Shown: positions 26,805 through 36,487, numbered from the stretch's first letter. The stretch: DNA of 64,000 nucleotides from an archaeon (GCA_020053355.1 JAGVNI010000007.1:134838-198837); one strand, 5' to 3'. Notes: a model not told the origin generated them from the letters alone. Made by a program: numbers and translations.

Positions 26805-27922
26805 CAGGATCGCCTCTTCTTCTCCTCCACATGATGGAGTATCACGACGCCGTTGATGCCCCAGGTTGCGAATATGTCTCCTGCGAGCCCGGCAAGGGCG
26901 ACTGCGGATATCTCATAGTATGTGGGTATGTGCGTGACCACGGCCAGGATGAACAGCGCACCGAACGCTATCATCGCCATAACGCTCATCGTGAGCCCTG
27001 TCTTCATGGCATCGAACGCGTTTTCCCTCGGGTCCCCCTTCCGCTTCAGCAGCCGTGTTGTGAGCAGTATGTCCGTGTCGAGTGAGAATCCCAGCAGCAT
27101 CAGGAGCGCCGCGAAAGAGGCCAGCGTGAGCGGAATCCCCAGGAGGCCCATGCAGCCTAGGGCTATCAGGATGTCTGCAAGCGCGCCTGTAAGGACGGCG
27201 ATGCTCGGCACGACGTCCCTGAAGAAGACGAATACGAGGATGAAGCTCAGCACGATTGCGAGTATGACCACGTTGATGGCGACGTCGATGAAGTGCGACG
27301 ATAGCGCCGGGCTTACGGTCTGCACCGATATTGAGTCGTATTTGACGACCTCTTCTATCGGCCCGGATATGGATTTTTGGTATGCCGCGTAAACCGCCGA
27401 ATACTCCTCGCCGAACCTTTTCTGCAAATCGTTCGTTCCCGTGATGTTCATCGCCGCCCTGCTTGTGCCTGAGAGGGCGAAAAGCTGGTCTGCCACCGCA
27501 TCCAGCTCGGCTTTCTTCGCAAGATATGCCGCATTGTTGCTGCTGTTCTGGAGAGATGCGACTTCCAGCGCCGCGACATCCGGAAGGAGGGCGTTGAATT
27601 CCTCTTTCAACCCATCCGCCCTGACCAGGTCCTGGCTTTGCGGGACCTCTATTTCGGCCCTGTACCCCACCGCCGTGTCGAAAACGCGCACCGACGCGTC
27701 AAGCCCTTCGCCCTGGAGCTTCGCCTGGATTTCGGCGGCGTCCGCTTTCTCTGAAAGGGACAGTGTTATCACCGTGCCTCCCTGGAAATCCACGCCCATC
27801 TTTATCATGGGGATAAAATACAAGGAGGCGAGAATCATGAGAAGCGGCACGGCCGCGAGCAGACGATAGTCTCCCTTATAGATATTAGGCAACATCAGAA
27901 TCGTGGATTGGAATTGCATCAT
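26804..27922 (-). CDS. secF: Protein-export membrane protein SecF
   Basis: Partner of SecD with six membrane helices and the motif MGVDFQGGTVITLSL after the first helix. C-terminal helices carry FVFFRDVVPSIAVLTGALADI and GFSLDTDILLTTRLLKRKG, the latter typical of SecF (D-T-D-I-L). The start is not certain: ATG 27922 or 27919 gives MQFQSTILMLPNIY, and ATG 27895 gives MLPNIYKGDY, closer to other archaeal SecF N-termini. The ORF continues upstream to a TTG at 28027, but that extension reads like noncoding DNA. TATA-like elements lie near 27932 and 28009. Confidence 0.94.
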   Translation of the reverse strand: MMQFQSTILMLPNIYKGDYRLLAAVPLLMILASLYFIPMIKMGVDFQGGTVITLSLSEKADAAEIQAKLQGEGLDASVRVFDTAVGYRAEIEVPQSQDLVRADGLKEEFNALLPDVAALEVASLQNSSNNAAYLAKKAELDAVADQLFALSGTSRAAMNITGTNDLQKRFGEEYSAVYAAYQKSISGPIEEVVKYDSISVQTVSPALSSHFIDVAINVVILAIVLSFILVFVFFRDVVPSIAVLTGALADILIALGCMGLLGIPLTLASFAALLMLLGFSLDTDILLTTRLLKRKGDPRENAFDAMKTGLTMSVMAMIAFGALFILAVVTHIPTYYEISAVALAGLAGDIFATWGINGVVILHHVEEKKRRS

Positions 27923-28025
27923 AAAACATAAAAGTCTTGCTTTCTTCTGCCGTGCCCCGGAATCCGCGCCGCAGCGCTGCAATCTACCCCGCCATCTACC
28001 CCGCCTATTATAAACATGCTTACAC

Positions 28026-28035
28026 AATTATATAA
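28026..28035 (+). promoter_or_regulatory. TATA box for the PP2C gene at 28077
   Basis: aattatataa predicts transcription start near 28056 and a leader of about 20 nt that includes the aggagagg ribosome site. Confidence 0.55.
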
Positions 28036-28076
28036 CTCACACAACAGAGGATGATATCACATCAGGAGAGGCGCCG

Positions 28077-29918
28077 ATGTCCCGTTTATGCCGTAAAATC
28101 CGGAGCGACCGATACCTTCAGCCAGGGACCGTCGCGGCCAGGATGGGCCTCTTCCTGGACAGCAATGCGCTCCCGCCCGTGCTTTTCGAGCGGCTTGGCA
28201 TCCGCCAAAAGTGCGATGCCGGCAAAAAGCAATCCGATGGGAACCACCCCGGCGGACCGGCCCAAGCGGCAGCGGAGACGGCGCTTTCTGAGCGCAAGAA
28301 AAACATAATCCTCGCGATACTGAAAAAGGCCGGCGAGTGCGGAAAGACGGAGGTCAAAGAATTCCTGGATATGCACCCCGGCCTGCGGGCGCTCCGGTAC
28401 CGCAACTATGAAAGTTCGCTCTGGACGGACGGCAGCTGGAAGAAAGAACTGGGCAGGCTGATTGCGCAGGGGAAGCGGCTGCCATCCGGCTTCGAGCGCG
28501 CCGATTTGATAGCGGACGAGATCGATTCAGCGCGGACGCAGTTCGGCAGCCTCTGCTTCGATCTGGGAATCAATGAGCCCTCCGGCGCAGAGATGCAGGT
28601 GGCGCTCATGCAGCCCGGGGAGCTGGCGGAGTCGCAAGCCGCTTTCTTCCGCAAGGCCGCGGCAGAAGACGGCGCCCTCCAGAAGGAGCTGGACGATTTC
28701 AAATCCTGGGCAAAAAGCCTTCAGCCTGATGCGCTCCGGCATGCCTGGCGCAGGATGGAACTGAACATCGTGACCGCGGCTTCTGTCGTGCATAAGATGC
28801 GCTTCCGGAGCGCCCCTTTCACGAGCGATGAGGAATCGTTTGCTCGCAACATGATGGGAAAGGCGGGGATTGACAAGCTCGAACTGGCCAAGCTCAGCCA
28901 TTCGTTCTCCCACAACCACGCCGAATGCCGCGAACTCATGGAAAGAATCGTCGGGCTGGTAAAGTGCCCGGCCGAACCCCTTCTGGATGCGGCGCGCAAA
29001 TCCTCCGATTTCGACACCCTGCTCGATTTCCTCTCCATTCCCCGCGAAAAGAACCTGGCGCGGATTTCCAAAACGCCCGGCTTCACGAAGCCGCATTCCG
29101 TGCAGGACGAGCAGCACCCGGATAATGATGACGCGCTGACCTCCATCTCGCTCGTATGCCAGCGGATGGACGGCAAGACATATTATGCGGATTTGGACGT
29201 CGTATTCGACGGCGTGAGCGGCCACGGCGGGGCAAGCGTGGCGAGCCGCATAGCGAAAGACGCCTTTGAAATCAGCGCGCTTGCAGGGTGGATAAGCTGG
29301 GCCGAAGAGGCGCGGTTTGCCACCGTGCTTGCAGACCTTGCGATAAATTTGGAAAAAGCGCGCCTGAAGGCGCTTGCCGGCAAAGCGAGCGGTGAAGATA
29401 GGCTGAGCCTTCTCCGCCTGCAGGGCATGGGCACGACCATGGCCGCATCATATGCGGAAGGGGACGAGCCGTACTCGAGGAAGGACTTCTACGGAATCCA
29501 TTGCGGCGACAGTGACTATAAGCTGGTGCGGCGCGGCGACGTGATTTTCAAGAGCGAGCCGCATGGCGTGGGAAACACGATATGGTCCGGGCTCGGAATC
29601 GGCGCAATATTCATCAAGATAAACAACGAGGATTCGTGCTACTCGCCGATTAAGCTCATGGATGGCGATGCCGTGCTCACGTTCACTGACGGCATAGGGG
29701 ATGTCCTGTGCGACCATGAGGAGGGCTCCCTGGTTTCCGCGCATCCAGGTGACGCAGCCGGACTGGCCGCGGCAATCGTCAACGCCGCAGATTTCCGGAT
29801 GGACGTTTTCAAGACTTACAAGCCCGGCTGCAGCTGCGACGCAATCGGCGGCAAGGATGATGACAAGACGCTGATTTCGCGCTTCATCAAGCTGGACATG
29901 CCCAAGAAAAAGCCCTGA
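28077..29918 (+). CDS. PP2C-type protein phosphatase with N-terminal helical region
   Basis: A 613-aa cytosolic protein. Residues ~350-605 are a PPM/PP2C domain: a motif 1-like region PDNDDALTSISLV, metal-binding VVFDGVSGHGG (~374), GMGTTMAASY, HCGDSDYKLVRRGD, TFTDGIGDVL and the last metal Asp in GKDDDKTLIS (~593). The usual DN pair of the final motif is DD, with the first Asp kept. Residues ~80-345 are helical and match the region before the PP2C domain of the giant protein at 31159 (VVHKMRF with LAHKLRF, DFDTLLDFLSIP with EFNTMLEFLGIP). The ATG follows the aggagagg ribosome site. It probably dephosphorylates targets of the neighbouring kinases (inference from proximity). No membrane segment. 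Confidence 0.88.
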   Translation: MSRLCRKIRSDRYLQPGTVAARMGLFLDSNALPPVLFERLGIRQKCDAGKKQSDGNHPGGPAQAAAETALSERKKNIILAILKKAGECGKTEVKEFLDMHPGLRALRYRNYESSLWTDGSWKKELGRLIAQGKRLPSGFERADLIADEIDSARTQFGSLCFDLGINEPSGAEMQVALMQPGELAESQAAFFRKAAAEDGALQKELDDFKSWAKSLQPDALRHAWRRMELNIVTAASVVHKMRFRSAPFTSDEESFARNMMGKAGIDKLELAKLSHSFSHNHAECRELMERIVGLVKCPAEPLLDAARKSSDFDTLLDFLSIPREKNLARISKTPGFTKPHSVQDEQHPDNDDALTSISLVCQRMDGKTYYADLDVVFDGVSGHGGASVASRIAKDAFEISALAGWISWAEEARFATVLADLAINLEKARLKALAGKASGEDRLSLLRLQGMGTTMAASYAEGDEPYSRKDFYGIHCGDSDYKLVRRGDVIFKSEPHGVGNTIWSGLGIGAIFIKINNEDSCYSPIKLMDGDAVLTFTDGIGDVLCDHEEGSLVSAHPGDAAGLAAAIVNAADFRMDVFKTYKPGCSCDAIGGKDDDKTLISRFIKLDMPKKKP

Positions 29919-30352
29919 TTTTTTTGCGTCGTTTGCGGCGGTCCGTTTGCTATCCGCCCATGTTACCCTGGGAAAAAATAGGGCGCAATCTGGGGTTTTA
30001 AAAAAAAATGGACTCGGGGGGAACTGCGTCCGCCGTTTAACGGCCCGTTTTGGGCCGCCTTTTCCTAAAAGGCGGAACTCGCACCCCCGGCCTCTCCGAA
30101 TCTCGGAACTTTTCAGTAAGTTTTTGATGACCGACAAAAACGATAGTTCGTTTTTGTGGTCCACAGAACTGCAATGCAGTTCTGTCGGAAACTTTTTCCT
30201 AAAAAGTTTCTGCGAACGGAGCGCTCTGCTGTTGCTCGAACCATTTGGGAGTTTTTGATGTAACTTTTTCCCAAAAAGTTTCCTGAGCTACGAGCCCAAG
30301 TGGAATCTTCATGTTACCAAAGCCTAATAAATCTGTTTTCATCACCTTACTT
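29919..30352. repeat. Intergenic hairpin array
   Basis: This 430-bp noncoding stretch begins with a T run and holds at least six perfect inverted repeats: cggccc/gggccg (30041-30057), ccgcctttt-cct-aaaaggcgg (30055-30075), acaaaaacga/tcgtttttgt (30134-30157), acagaactgca/tgcagttctgt (30163-30185), gaaacttttt-cct-aaaaagtttc (30188-30210) and aacttttt-ccc-aaaaagtt (30262-30280). Three share a T-run, CC(T/C) loop, A-run plan. It could be a relic or cluster of dispersed palindromic elements, a multi-hairpin terminator or a noncoding RNA. No ORF, tRNA or transposase is seen. The far end (30323-30332) carries the TATA box of the next gene. Confidence 0.7.
30323..30332 (+). promoter_or_regulatory. 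TATA box for the VIT1-family transporter
   Basis: cctaataaat is centred about 26 bp before a GTG at 30353, which points to that GTG rather than the ATG at 30311 as the start. Confidence 0.5.
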
Positions 30353-31072
30353 GTGCCAAGACTGGAAAAACACCCGCACCTGGAGACGCATACGGCATCC
30401 CGCGGGCTTCTTCTGCGCAACATCATCCTCGGCGGGCAGGACGGGGTGGTGAACGTGCTGGGCATAGTGCTCGGCGTCGCGACCGCCACCAGCTCGAAAG
30501 ACATCGTCCTGCTTGCAGGCCTTGCGGCGACATTCGCCGAAAGCATAAGCATGGCCGCTGTCGCCTACACGTCCACGCGCGCGGAAGAGGAGCATTACCA
30601 GTCCGAAGTGAAGCGCGAACTGAAGGAGATGGAGGATATCCCGGACATGGAGCGCAGGGAAATCGAGGAGATTTACCGCGCGAAAGGGTTTTCCGGCAAG
30701 CTCCTTACGCAGGTCGTCGACACCATAACATCCAGCAAGAAAATCTGGCTCGAGACCATGATGCAGGAGGAGCTTGGGCTGGAAAACCCGAAAGATTCGA
30801 TGTCCGCATTCTGGCAGGGCATCCTGGTCGGAGCGAGCGCCATCGTGGGGTCGCTTGTACCGGTCGCGCCTTTCTTTTTCATGAGCCCCGCCTCCGCCAT
30901 CCCGCAGTCCCTGCTGATGTCATTTTCCGTCCTTTTCGCAGTGGGCGCCATAAAAAGCAGCTTCACCTCGGGCAAATGGCTAAGGGGCGGCCTTGAACTG
31001 ATGCTAATCGGCGGCGCGGCGGCATTCGCAGGATACATTGTCGGCGTCCTGTTCCAGGTCCCCGTAGCCTGA
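30353..31072 (+). CDS. VIT1/CCC1-family iron or manganese transporter
   Basis: Membrane transporter of about 239 aa related to plant VIT1 and yeast CCC1, which move Fe2+ or Mn2+ out of the cytosol. Family features are LRNIILGGQDGVVNVLGIVLG in the first helix, an ESISMAAVAYTSTRAEEEHY stretch at helix 2 running into a Glu-rich cytosolic region (KRELKEMEDIPDMERREIEEIY), and three C-terminal helices (GILVGASAIVGSLVPVAPFFF onward). I prefer the leaderless GTG at 30353 because a TATA box lies 26 bp before it. The ORF also has an ATG at 30311, which would place that TATA box inside the gene. It is functionally unrelated to the flanking phosphatases. Confidence 0.9.
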   Translation: MPRLEKHPHLETHTASRGLLLRNIILGGQDGVVNVLGIVLGVATATSSKDIVLLAGLAATFAESISMAAVAYTSTRAEEEHYQSEVKRELKEMEDIPDMERREIEEIYRAKGFSGKLLTQVVDTITSSKKIWLETMMQEELGLENPKDSMSAFWQGILVGASAIVGSLVPVAPFFFMSPASAIPQSLLMSFSVLFAVGAIKSSFTSGKWLRGGLELMLIGGAAAFAGYIVGVLFQVPVA

Positions 31073-31085
31073 GCCGGGACTATGG

Positions 31086-31095
31086 TATATAAATC
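31086..31095 (+). promoter_or_regulatory. TATA box upstream of the giant phosphatase gene
   Basis: tatataaatc predicts transcription start near 31116 and a leader of about 43 nt. Confidence 0.55.
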
Positions 31096-31158
31096 TTTTT
31101 ACCCAATTAATCCCACCTCCATAATCACAAATATCTACTGAAAAGAACATGTGATGCG

Positions 31159-34100
31159 ATGCCCCCACCCCCGTCCATGCAGACTGTCAAACCAGCAGGC
31201 GCATCCCCGCGCGCCATGGCAGATGGGCATCTTCCCCTCCCCATCGCTGAAAGATATCCCGACGAGGCGGCTTCAATCAAGCGGCTGGCAATCGGGATGC
31301 TGCGCGCAAGGAAGCATGGCGGGGAAGAATTCGAATCAGCGAAGGAACTTTACCGTTTGGCGGTCGTCAACCTCTCAGGAAAATTGCCGGATTTGGAGCC
31401 CTGGCAGGTCGAGCGGATGGTGCTGCCGGACGATTTGAAGAACCCGAACGTCTGCTTCGCCGGCCTTCCGGAGTCCAGGCTCCCGTTCTCTCTCCTTGGG
31501 GGGTGGGTGAACGAACGCCTCGAGGCGGCATTGGACGTGGAATTCCCGCCGAACGGGCGGCGCAGCACCTATATCCGGCTGATATCCCGCATCCTGGACA
31601 GGTACGTGGAATCCCTTTTCCCCCTCGAATCGATACCTGATATCTACCGTCCTTCGGTCATGCGCCTTCACGCCATATCGTTCCAGCCCGGATTATACGA
31701 AGGGACGGTGATTAATTGCGCGATTTCGCTTGCTGAATCGGCCCTTCTTTCACTTCTTACCGAAAATACCAACCTTTTAAAAATGTCTTCACACAAAAGT
31801 ATATCTATAGAAACAGGTGTTACATTGAGCGAGAACCACTCATCCTCTCACAAGGACCCGGCACGTAAAACCGGGTCGGATTATGGCAACCGCTTCATAG
31901 GGCCCAGCGTCAGCGGTGGCCAGGGGCTGGACCTCCACACCCAAAACCTCCACCCTATTCACGGGGCGCGGCTCGGACTGCCTCATTTCGAGCGGATTAT
32001 CGCAGCCAAAAAACCCCCGGTGTACGCAACAAGGGACGAATTGCTCTCGCATCTGCAGTATGTCATACGCTCAGGCAAGCCTTCCCGCCGTTCGCATCCG
32101 GACCTTGCAGGCATGGAATTCCCGGTAGAGGAGTGCGATGCGGCTGCCGAGGTGGCAATCGCAGCAGAGAAGAAAGCCGCAGGAGACGACTCCAGCCTAG
32201 ATGCTCTTTGGCCGGAAGCCCTGCATGCGGCCCTGTTCATTTCCGCCACGCGGCCTTTCAAGGATGCGTGCGAATCGGCCGACCGGTGCGCGCAGCTCCG
32301 CATTTCCCTGGAAGCGTATTCAATCGAAAAGCGGGCGAAGTATCTTAATTGCCGTTTCGGCCTAGATGACGCCGGCGACCAGGCAGTGAAGGACATAGAG
32401 ATGGCCCGGGATTTCGTCGAACAATACCGCAGCCCGCCCCAGAACGAGAGCATGGTTCTCCGCAGCGTAAGGCGGATGCGCCAACTTGCCAACGATGTCG
32501 AATGCATCGACCTTTCCGATTACGAAATCGCCTTGAAGGTTATCGACGAGAGACATACGAAAAGAGAGCCGCTTTCTACAATGAGGCCGCCATCTGGCTC
32601 GTTGCCCCCGGCCTCCATCGAGCCTGCAATCCCCCGGCCTTGCGCATTGCCTGCGGATTTGCAGGCGCCACCGGCCGCCCCCATGGAAGCCGGCGAACCG
32701 GACTCCATTCCAGAAGTTGGCGTTGATATCGACCTGGATTCGCTCGGCGGGGAACCGTTCGAAGAAGCGCCGGTTGAATCCGAAGGAGCAGGGGACGAAA
32801 CCACAGAACCCGTGCTGGTCGCGCCGATGCAGGATGGGCCCCATGCTGTTGCCGCCGAACCGGAGTCCGTGTTTGATGTGCCACCGCCTGAAACTTTGGT
32901 GGCGCAAGAACAATCCGCAGAAGCCGGCCCTGCAGTCCCGGTCGTGCCAGCAGTCCCTGTAGTCCCGGCCAAATCCCCTCCGCAAGCGCAGGCCGCGCAA
33001 GCCGCACCGGCAGCACAGGCAGCGGCGGCCGCGGCGGAAGTCCAGGCACCTCTGCCCGCGCTCCCCGAATTCGAGTTCCCCCAATATTCGAATGCTATCC
33101 TGGATGCTGCGCTCGAGCCGCTCCTGCCCCCGAAAGACAACCCCCGCAACGTGCTTATCAGGAGGGTGGCGAGGACGCTCGTTTTCTACAAATTGTCCGG
33201 TTACGTCGATGAGAGCATCGATGCGCGCTGTGTCGGCGCAGTGGCTTGCTTGAGGGCAAATTACTCCGCGCAGGCCGCCTTTGATTTCGCGGTCGCCATA
33301 GTGGACGGGGTGCCAGTCCTGGCCCCAGCGCCGGTTCCAGCGCCTGCGCAGGCAGCGGCGATGTCCGCATCCGAAATGCTGGGCCAAATGGGCAAATCCG
33401 AGACGGAGCTTGTGGCCGGAGTGATGGGCGTTCCGGCATGCGACGAGCAGGTCGTTTCCGCATTCCTCGGCATGAAGCCGGCATTCCGCGAGCTGCTCAT
33501 GCAGCGCTTCATCGCAAGGCGCTGGATAGACGGGGATTTCCGCACCGATATCAGTCGCTTCCGCAATGCAAAAGAATCGCTCTATTCGACATGCGGCCTC
33601 GCCGCTCCAACGCCAGAGGAAAAGTATGCCGCGATGACGGACCCCGGCGTCCTGTCAAGCGAGCAGATATTCTTCGTAAAACATCTCTTCTACACATCCG
33701 AGCCCCTGACACCGAAGCACATGGAAGCGCTGGCAGTCTGGGCCTCGAACGATCCTGCGACGGAAGAAGGCCGCGCACGGTTGGGGGAATACTGGAATAA
33801 CGTAATCATCCCCGCTCCCCCAAACGCCTTCAACCTCAACTCCGGCACCTGGCTGAATGCGCCCTACGCCGACCGCATGCGCCTGTGGCATTCGGCGTCA
33901 TCGGACATACTTTCCGCCGGCTCCCTTGCGCACAAGCTAAGGTTCAATTCCGGCGAGCGGCTCTCTTACGACGAGGCCTCGCTTGTCTCTCAACTATATA
34001 ATAAGAGGTGGGACGAGGTATGGAGGCTCGGGGAGCAGTCGAAGCAGAACCTCGCGTTGGCGCTCACGCTCCATACATATAAGAAAGGCCGGGAAGACCG

Positions 34101-36396
34101 GAAGCACGAGACGGCCGAGTACTTCCCGGAGATAGTCGCGTTGTCCAGGATGCCTTATGCATACCGCGTCCAGCTTACGGAAAAGCCCGGCGGGGTGAAT
34201 CCCCTCCATTTCGCTGCGATGCGCGAGATGGAATTCAACACGATGCTTGAGTTCCTCGGCATTCCGGTCCAGGCGGCATCCGGCACTCTCATCCTCACAA
34301 ACGGCAAATCAAAGGCTAACACACTGAAAAAGCCGAAGCCGAACGAAGATTGCTGGTCTTGTGCGAGGGTCACGCTTCCAGACGGAACAGTCATCGGGCT
34401 TGATATGGTCGCCGATGGCATGGGCGGACAGGACAAGGGCGCGAACGGCGGCAAGAGCAACGGGGAAGTTGCGAGCGGCATTGCGCGGGACGTGTTCGAA
34501 GTTGCAGCCGTAGCGGGCTGGATTCGCGAGCCCGAGGATGCGAGGAAAGTCATGCTTATTGCGGACATGGCGGTCGCGCTCGAGCAAATCCGGAAGAAGG
34601 CGTTCGGCCTCGCGGTCGATGAAGTGACGCAGGCATGGAAAGACAACGGCGTGGATGTCGCGAACATGAACCCCGCATGGATGGGGGAATTCTCAGCACA
34701 GGTGGAGGCCAAATTCGCCCTACACCTATCCAGCATGGATTCCGAGCAGGAGAACCAGATGGGCACCACCATGACCATCGCGCTCCAGCGCGGGAAGCAC
34801 CTATGGTTCATACACTGCGGCGACAGCGACGGAAAATTGGTTCGCGACGGCCGCATTGCTTTCGACACGGTCGGCCACTCAGCCGAATACGAGATGCGCC
34901 TTGATGCCAGAAAAGCTGTGCGGGAGGAGCTGGTGGACTCCTATGCAAATAGGGGCATTGATGTCGAGGCGCTCGACTCTGGCGGATTGGAGCTGTTCGA
35001 GCGCGAACTCGACGCCCTGTACGTTGCGCACATCGAGACCCTGAAACCGGTATTCGCGCAATACGGGCACGTGGTCTCATCGGGCCTGGGCGTCGGGCCA
35101 AAGCACCTCCATATAAACAACATGGATATGGGAGCTACGCCCCTTGAAGTCGGAGAAAACGACGTCATCTGGGTATCATCGGACGGCATCACCGTCCCCG
35201 TGTGCGACCACGAAATCCCCATCGTCATCTTCGGAAAGTGCATGGGCGACCTTGAAGCCGCGCGCGAGATGTTCATCTCGCTTGCAGATGCGAGGAAATC
35301 CTCGAACCCCCCGAACCCGACAATGTGCGAATGCAGGGAACGGCCTGGGAAAAACGACGACAAGACGCTCACGCTGCGCTACGCCGGAGAGCTGATGGAT
35401 GCGGAAGCTGCGTCCGGCCCAGGCGGCAAGCATGCGGCGCCTGATGGAAAATACGCATGGCTCTCGCGGCAGATTGCCACGAATCCGAAAGAGCTGGCGC
35501 TTTCAAAAAGCATGCGCCTGGTGGTAGATGGCTGCGCCGACCCCCAGCTTACGCAGGATGAGCTTATGCAGGTGTTTGGAGTTTTCATCGACACTGCCGA
35601 ATCCACGCCCCCGCAAACGTCGACGGACGCGTATTCCCTTGCGATATCCTCGATTTTCTCCGCGGTTTCAAGAAGGCCGGACCGTGACGAGTTGATAGAT
35701 GCCCTTGTGCCGCGCCTCGGCAGCTGGAGCGGCCTGATACTGAAGAAGCTCCGCAATTCCCCCGACGCATCGGAGCGGAAAAGGGCCATGTTCGATTTTG
35801 TTGCGGCAAGCGTCCCGGCCGAAGCGCTGGAGTCGCTCCTGCAGGCCCGCAATTCATGCGTTTCCGCCTGGGCGCATGAGACCCTCGGTATCGTTGCTCC
35901 GGTGGATGGAAAACAGGTCACATTCGCATCGTCGGATGCCCCGCAACCGATATTCGACTCGCAGACAGACGAGGATGGCGGTCCGCTGGACATCTGGTCG
36001 ACAAGATACCTGGATACCAAGGTGGTCGACATATTCGGCTCGACCGTCGTCGCGGACACGGCGAAAAAACTGGGCGTGCTTCCGCGCGACCTGGAAATAA
36101 TGGCGTTCTATGTATACTCGGATTTCGAGCCGCAGGTGACGATGGACACCCATCTGAGCGCGGCCGGCCAGCACCTGATTGCCTCGGTTGGCGACCATCT
36201 CTGCACGGGCGACGGCGAGCGCATACTGGTGGCATCCTTCCTGCTTTACTGCCTCAAAGAGGGGGCCCCAGAACCACTTGAAGCCAAAAGAATGGCGCGG
36301 GAGCTTTGGAAGGCGATGACTGAAATGGATGTCGATGCGCCATATTCGCTCATGTTCCACAATAAGGCCTTCGCATACAAGAACCTGATGAAGTGA
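31159..36396 (+). CDS. Giant multidomain PP2C-type phosphatase (1745 aa)
   Basis: Probably cytosolic; no signal or membrane helix. In order: an N-terminal helical region (1-~205), an AT-rich junction (~206-222), a second helical region (~223-475), a long Pro/Ala-rich disordered linker (~480-635), a region homologous to the N-terminus of the 613-aa phosphatase (~720-1050), a PP2C domain (~1065-1405) and a C-terminal helical domain (~1430-1745). PP2C motifs are intact: KPNEDCW, DMVADGMGGQDKG, MGTTMTIALQ, HCGDSDGKLV, SSDGITVP and KNDDKTLTLRY. The domain has a ~60-residue insert (DARKAVREELVDSY). A TATA box inside the ORF near 31774 and a TTG at 31825 preceded by aggtg suggest a second product of about 1523 aa, or a fusion of two genes. 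Likely counterpart to the kinases, by proximity only. Confidence 0.88.
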   Translation: MPPPPSMQTVKPAGASPRAMADGHLPLPIAERYPDEAASIKRLAIGMLRARKHGGEEFESAKELYRLAVVNLSGKLPDLEPWQVERMVLPDDLKNPNVCFAGLPESRLPFSLLGGWVNERLEAALDVEFPPNGRRSTYIRLISRILDRYVESLFPLESIPDIYRPSVMRLHAISFQPGLYEGTVINCAISLAESALLSLLTENTNLLKMSSHKSISIETGVTLSENHSSSHKDPARKTGSDYGNRFIGPSVSGGQGLDLHTQNLHPIHGARLGLPHFERIIAAKKPPVYATRDELLSHLQYVIRSGKPSRRSHPDLAGMEFPVEECDAAAEVAIAAEKKAAGDDSSLDALWPEALHAALFISATRPFKDACESADRCAQLRISLEAYSIEKRAKYLNCRFGLDDAGDQAVKDIEMARDFVEQYRSPPQNESMVLRSVRRMRQLANDVECIDLSDYEIALKVIDERHTKREPLSTMRPPSGSLPPASIEPAIPRPCALPADLQAPPAAPMEAGEPDSIPEVGVDIDLDSLGGEPFEEAPVESEGAGDETTEPVLVAPMQDGPHAVAAEPESVFDVPPPETLVAQEQSAEAGPAVPVVPAVPVVPAKSPPQAQAAQAAPAAQAAAAAAEVQAPLPALPEFEFPQYSNAILDAALEPLLPPKDNPRNVLIRRVARTLVFYKLSGYVDESIDARCVGAVACLRANYSAQAAFDFAVAIVDGVPVLAPAPVPAPAQAAAMSASEMLGQMGKSETELVAGVMGVPACDEQVVSAFLGMKPAFRELLMQRFIARRWIDGDFRTDISRFRNAKESLYSTCGLAAPTPEEKYAAMTDPGVLSSEQIFFVKHLFYTSEPLTPKHMEALAVWASNDPATEEGRARLGEYWNNVIIPAPPNAFNLNSGTWLNAPYADRMRLWHSASSDILSAGSLAHKLRFNSGERLSYDEASLVSQLYNKRWDEVWRLGEQSKQNLALALTLHTYKKGREDRKHETAEYFPEIVALSRMPYAYRVQLTEKPGGVNPLHFAAMREMEFNTMLEFLGIPVQAASGTLILTNGKSKANTLKKPKPNEDCWSCARVTLPDGTVIGLDMVADGMGGQDKGANGGKSNGEVASGIARDVFEVAAVAGWIREPEDARKVMLIADMAVALEQIRKKAFGLAVDEVTQAWKDNGVDVANMNPAWMGEFSAQVEAKFALHLSSMDSEQENQMGTTMTIALQRGKHLWFIHCGDSDGKLVRDGRIAFDTVGHSAEYEMRLDARKAVREELVDSYANRGIDVEALDSGGLELFERELDALYVAHIETLKPVFAQYGHVVSSGLGVGPKHLHINNMDMGATPLEVGENDVIWVSSDGITVPVCDHEIPIVIFGKCMGDLEAAREMFISLADARKSSNPPNPTMCECRERPGKNDDKTLTLRYAGELMDAEAASGPGGKHAAPDGKYAWLSRQIATNPKELALSKSMRLVVDGCADPQLTQDELMQVFGVFIDTAESTPPQTSTDAYSLAISSIFSAVSRRPDRDELIDALVPRLGSWSGLILKKLRNSPDASERKRAMFDFVAASVPAEALESLLQARNSCVSAWAHETLGIVAPVDGKQVTFASSDAPQPIFDSQTDEDGGPLDIWSTRYLDTKVVDIFGSTVVADTAKKLGVLPRDLEIMAFYVYSDFEPQVTMDTHLSAAGQHLIASVGDHLCTGDGERILVASFLLYCLKEGAPEPLEAKRMARELWKAMTEMDVDAPYSLMFHNKAFAYKNLMK
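31774..31783 (+). promoter_or_regulatory. TATA-like box inside the giant phosphatase ORF
   Basis: cttttaaaaa lies in a locally AT-rich stretch. It predicts transcription start near 31805, just before the in-frame TTG at 31825 (MSENHSSSHKD) with aggtg upstream. Confidence 0.4.
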
Positions 36397-36487
36397 CGCG
36401 CGCGCTTTTGCGGTGGGCGGGGCGTTGTATCGTCGTTAAAGGCCGCATTTTCGGGGCGTTTTCCACGTTTATTTACCAAAGCAAACA

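Noticed and set aside
29940-30310. tRNA, RNase P RNA or insertion sequence in the hairpin region
   Set aside because: No cloverleaf with a T-loop GTTCRA consensus, no transposase and no terminal repeats with a target duplication could be found by eye.
32362-33387. Minus-strand ORF of 341 codons
   Set aside because: It mirrors the Pro/Ala-rich GC-biased part of the giant phosphatase, where open shadow frames are expected.
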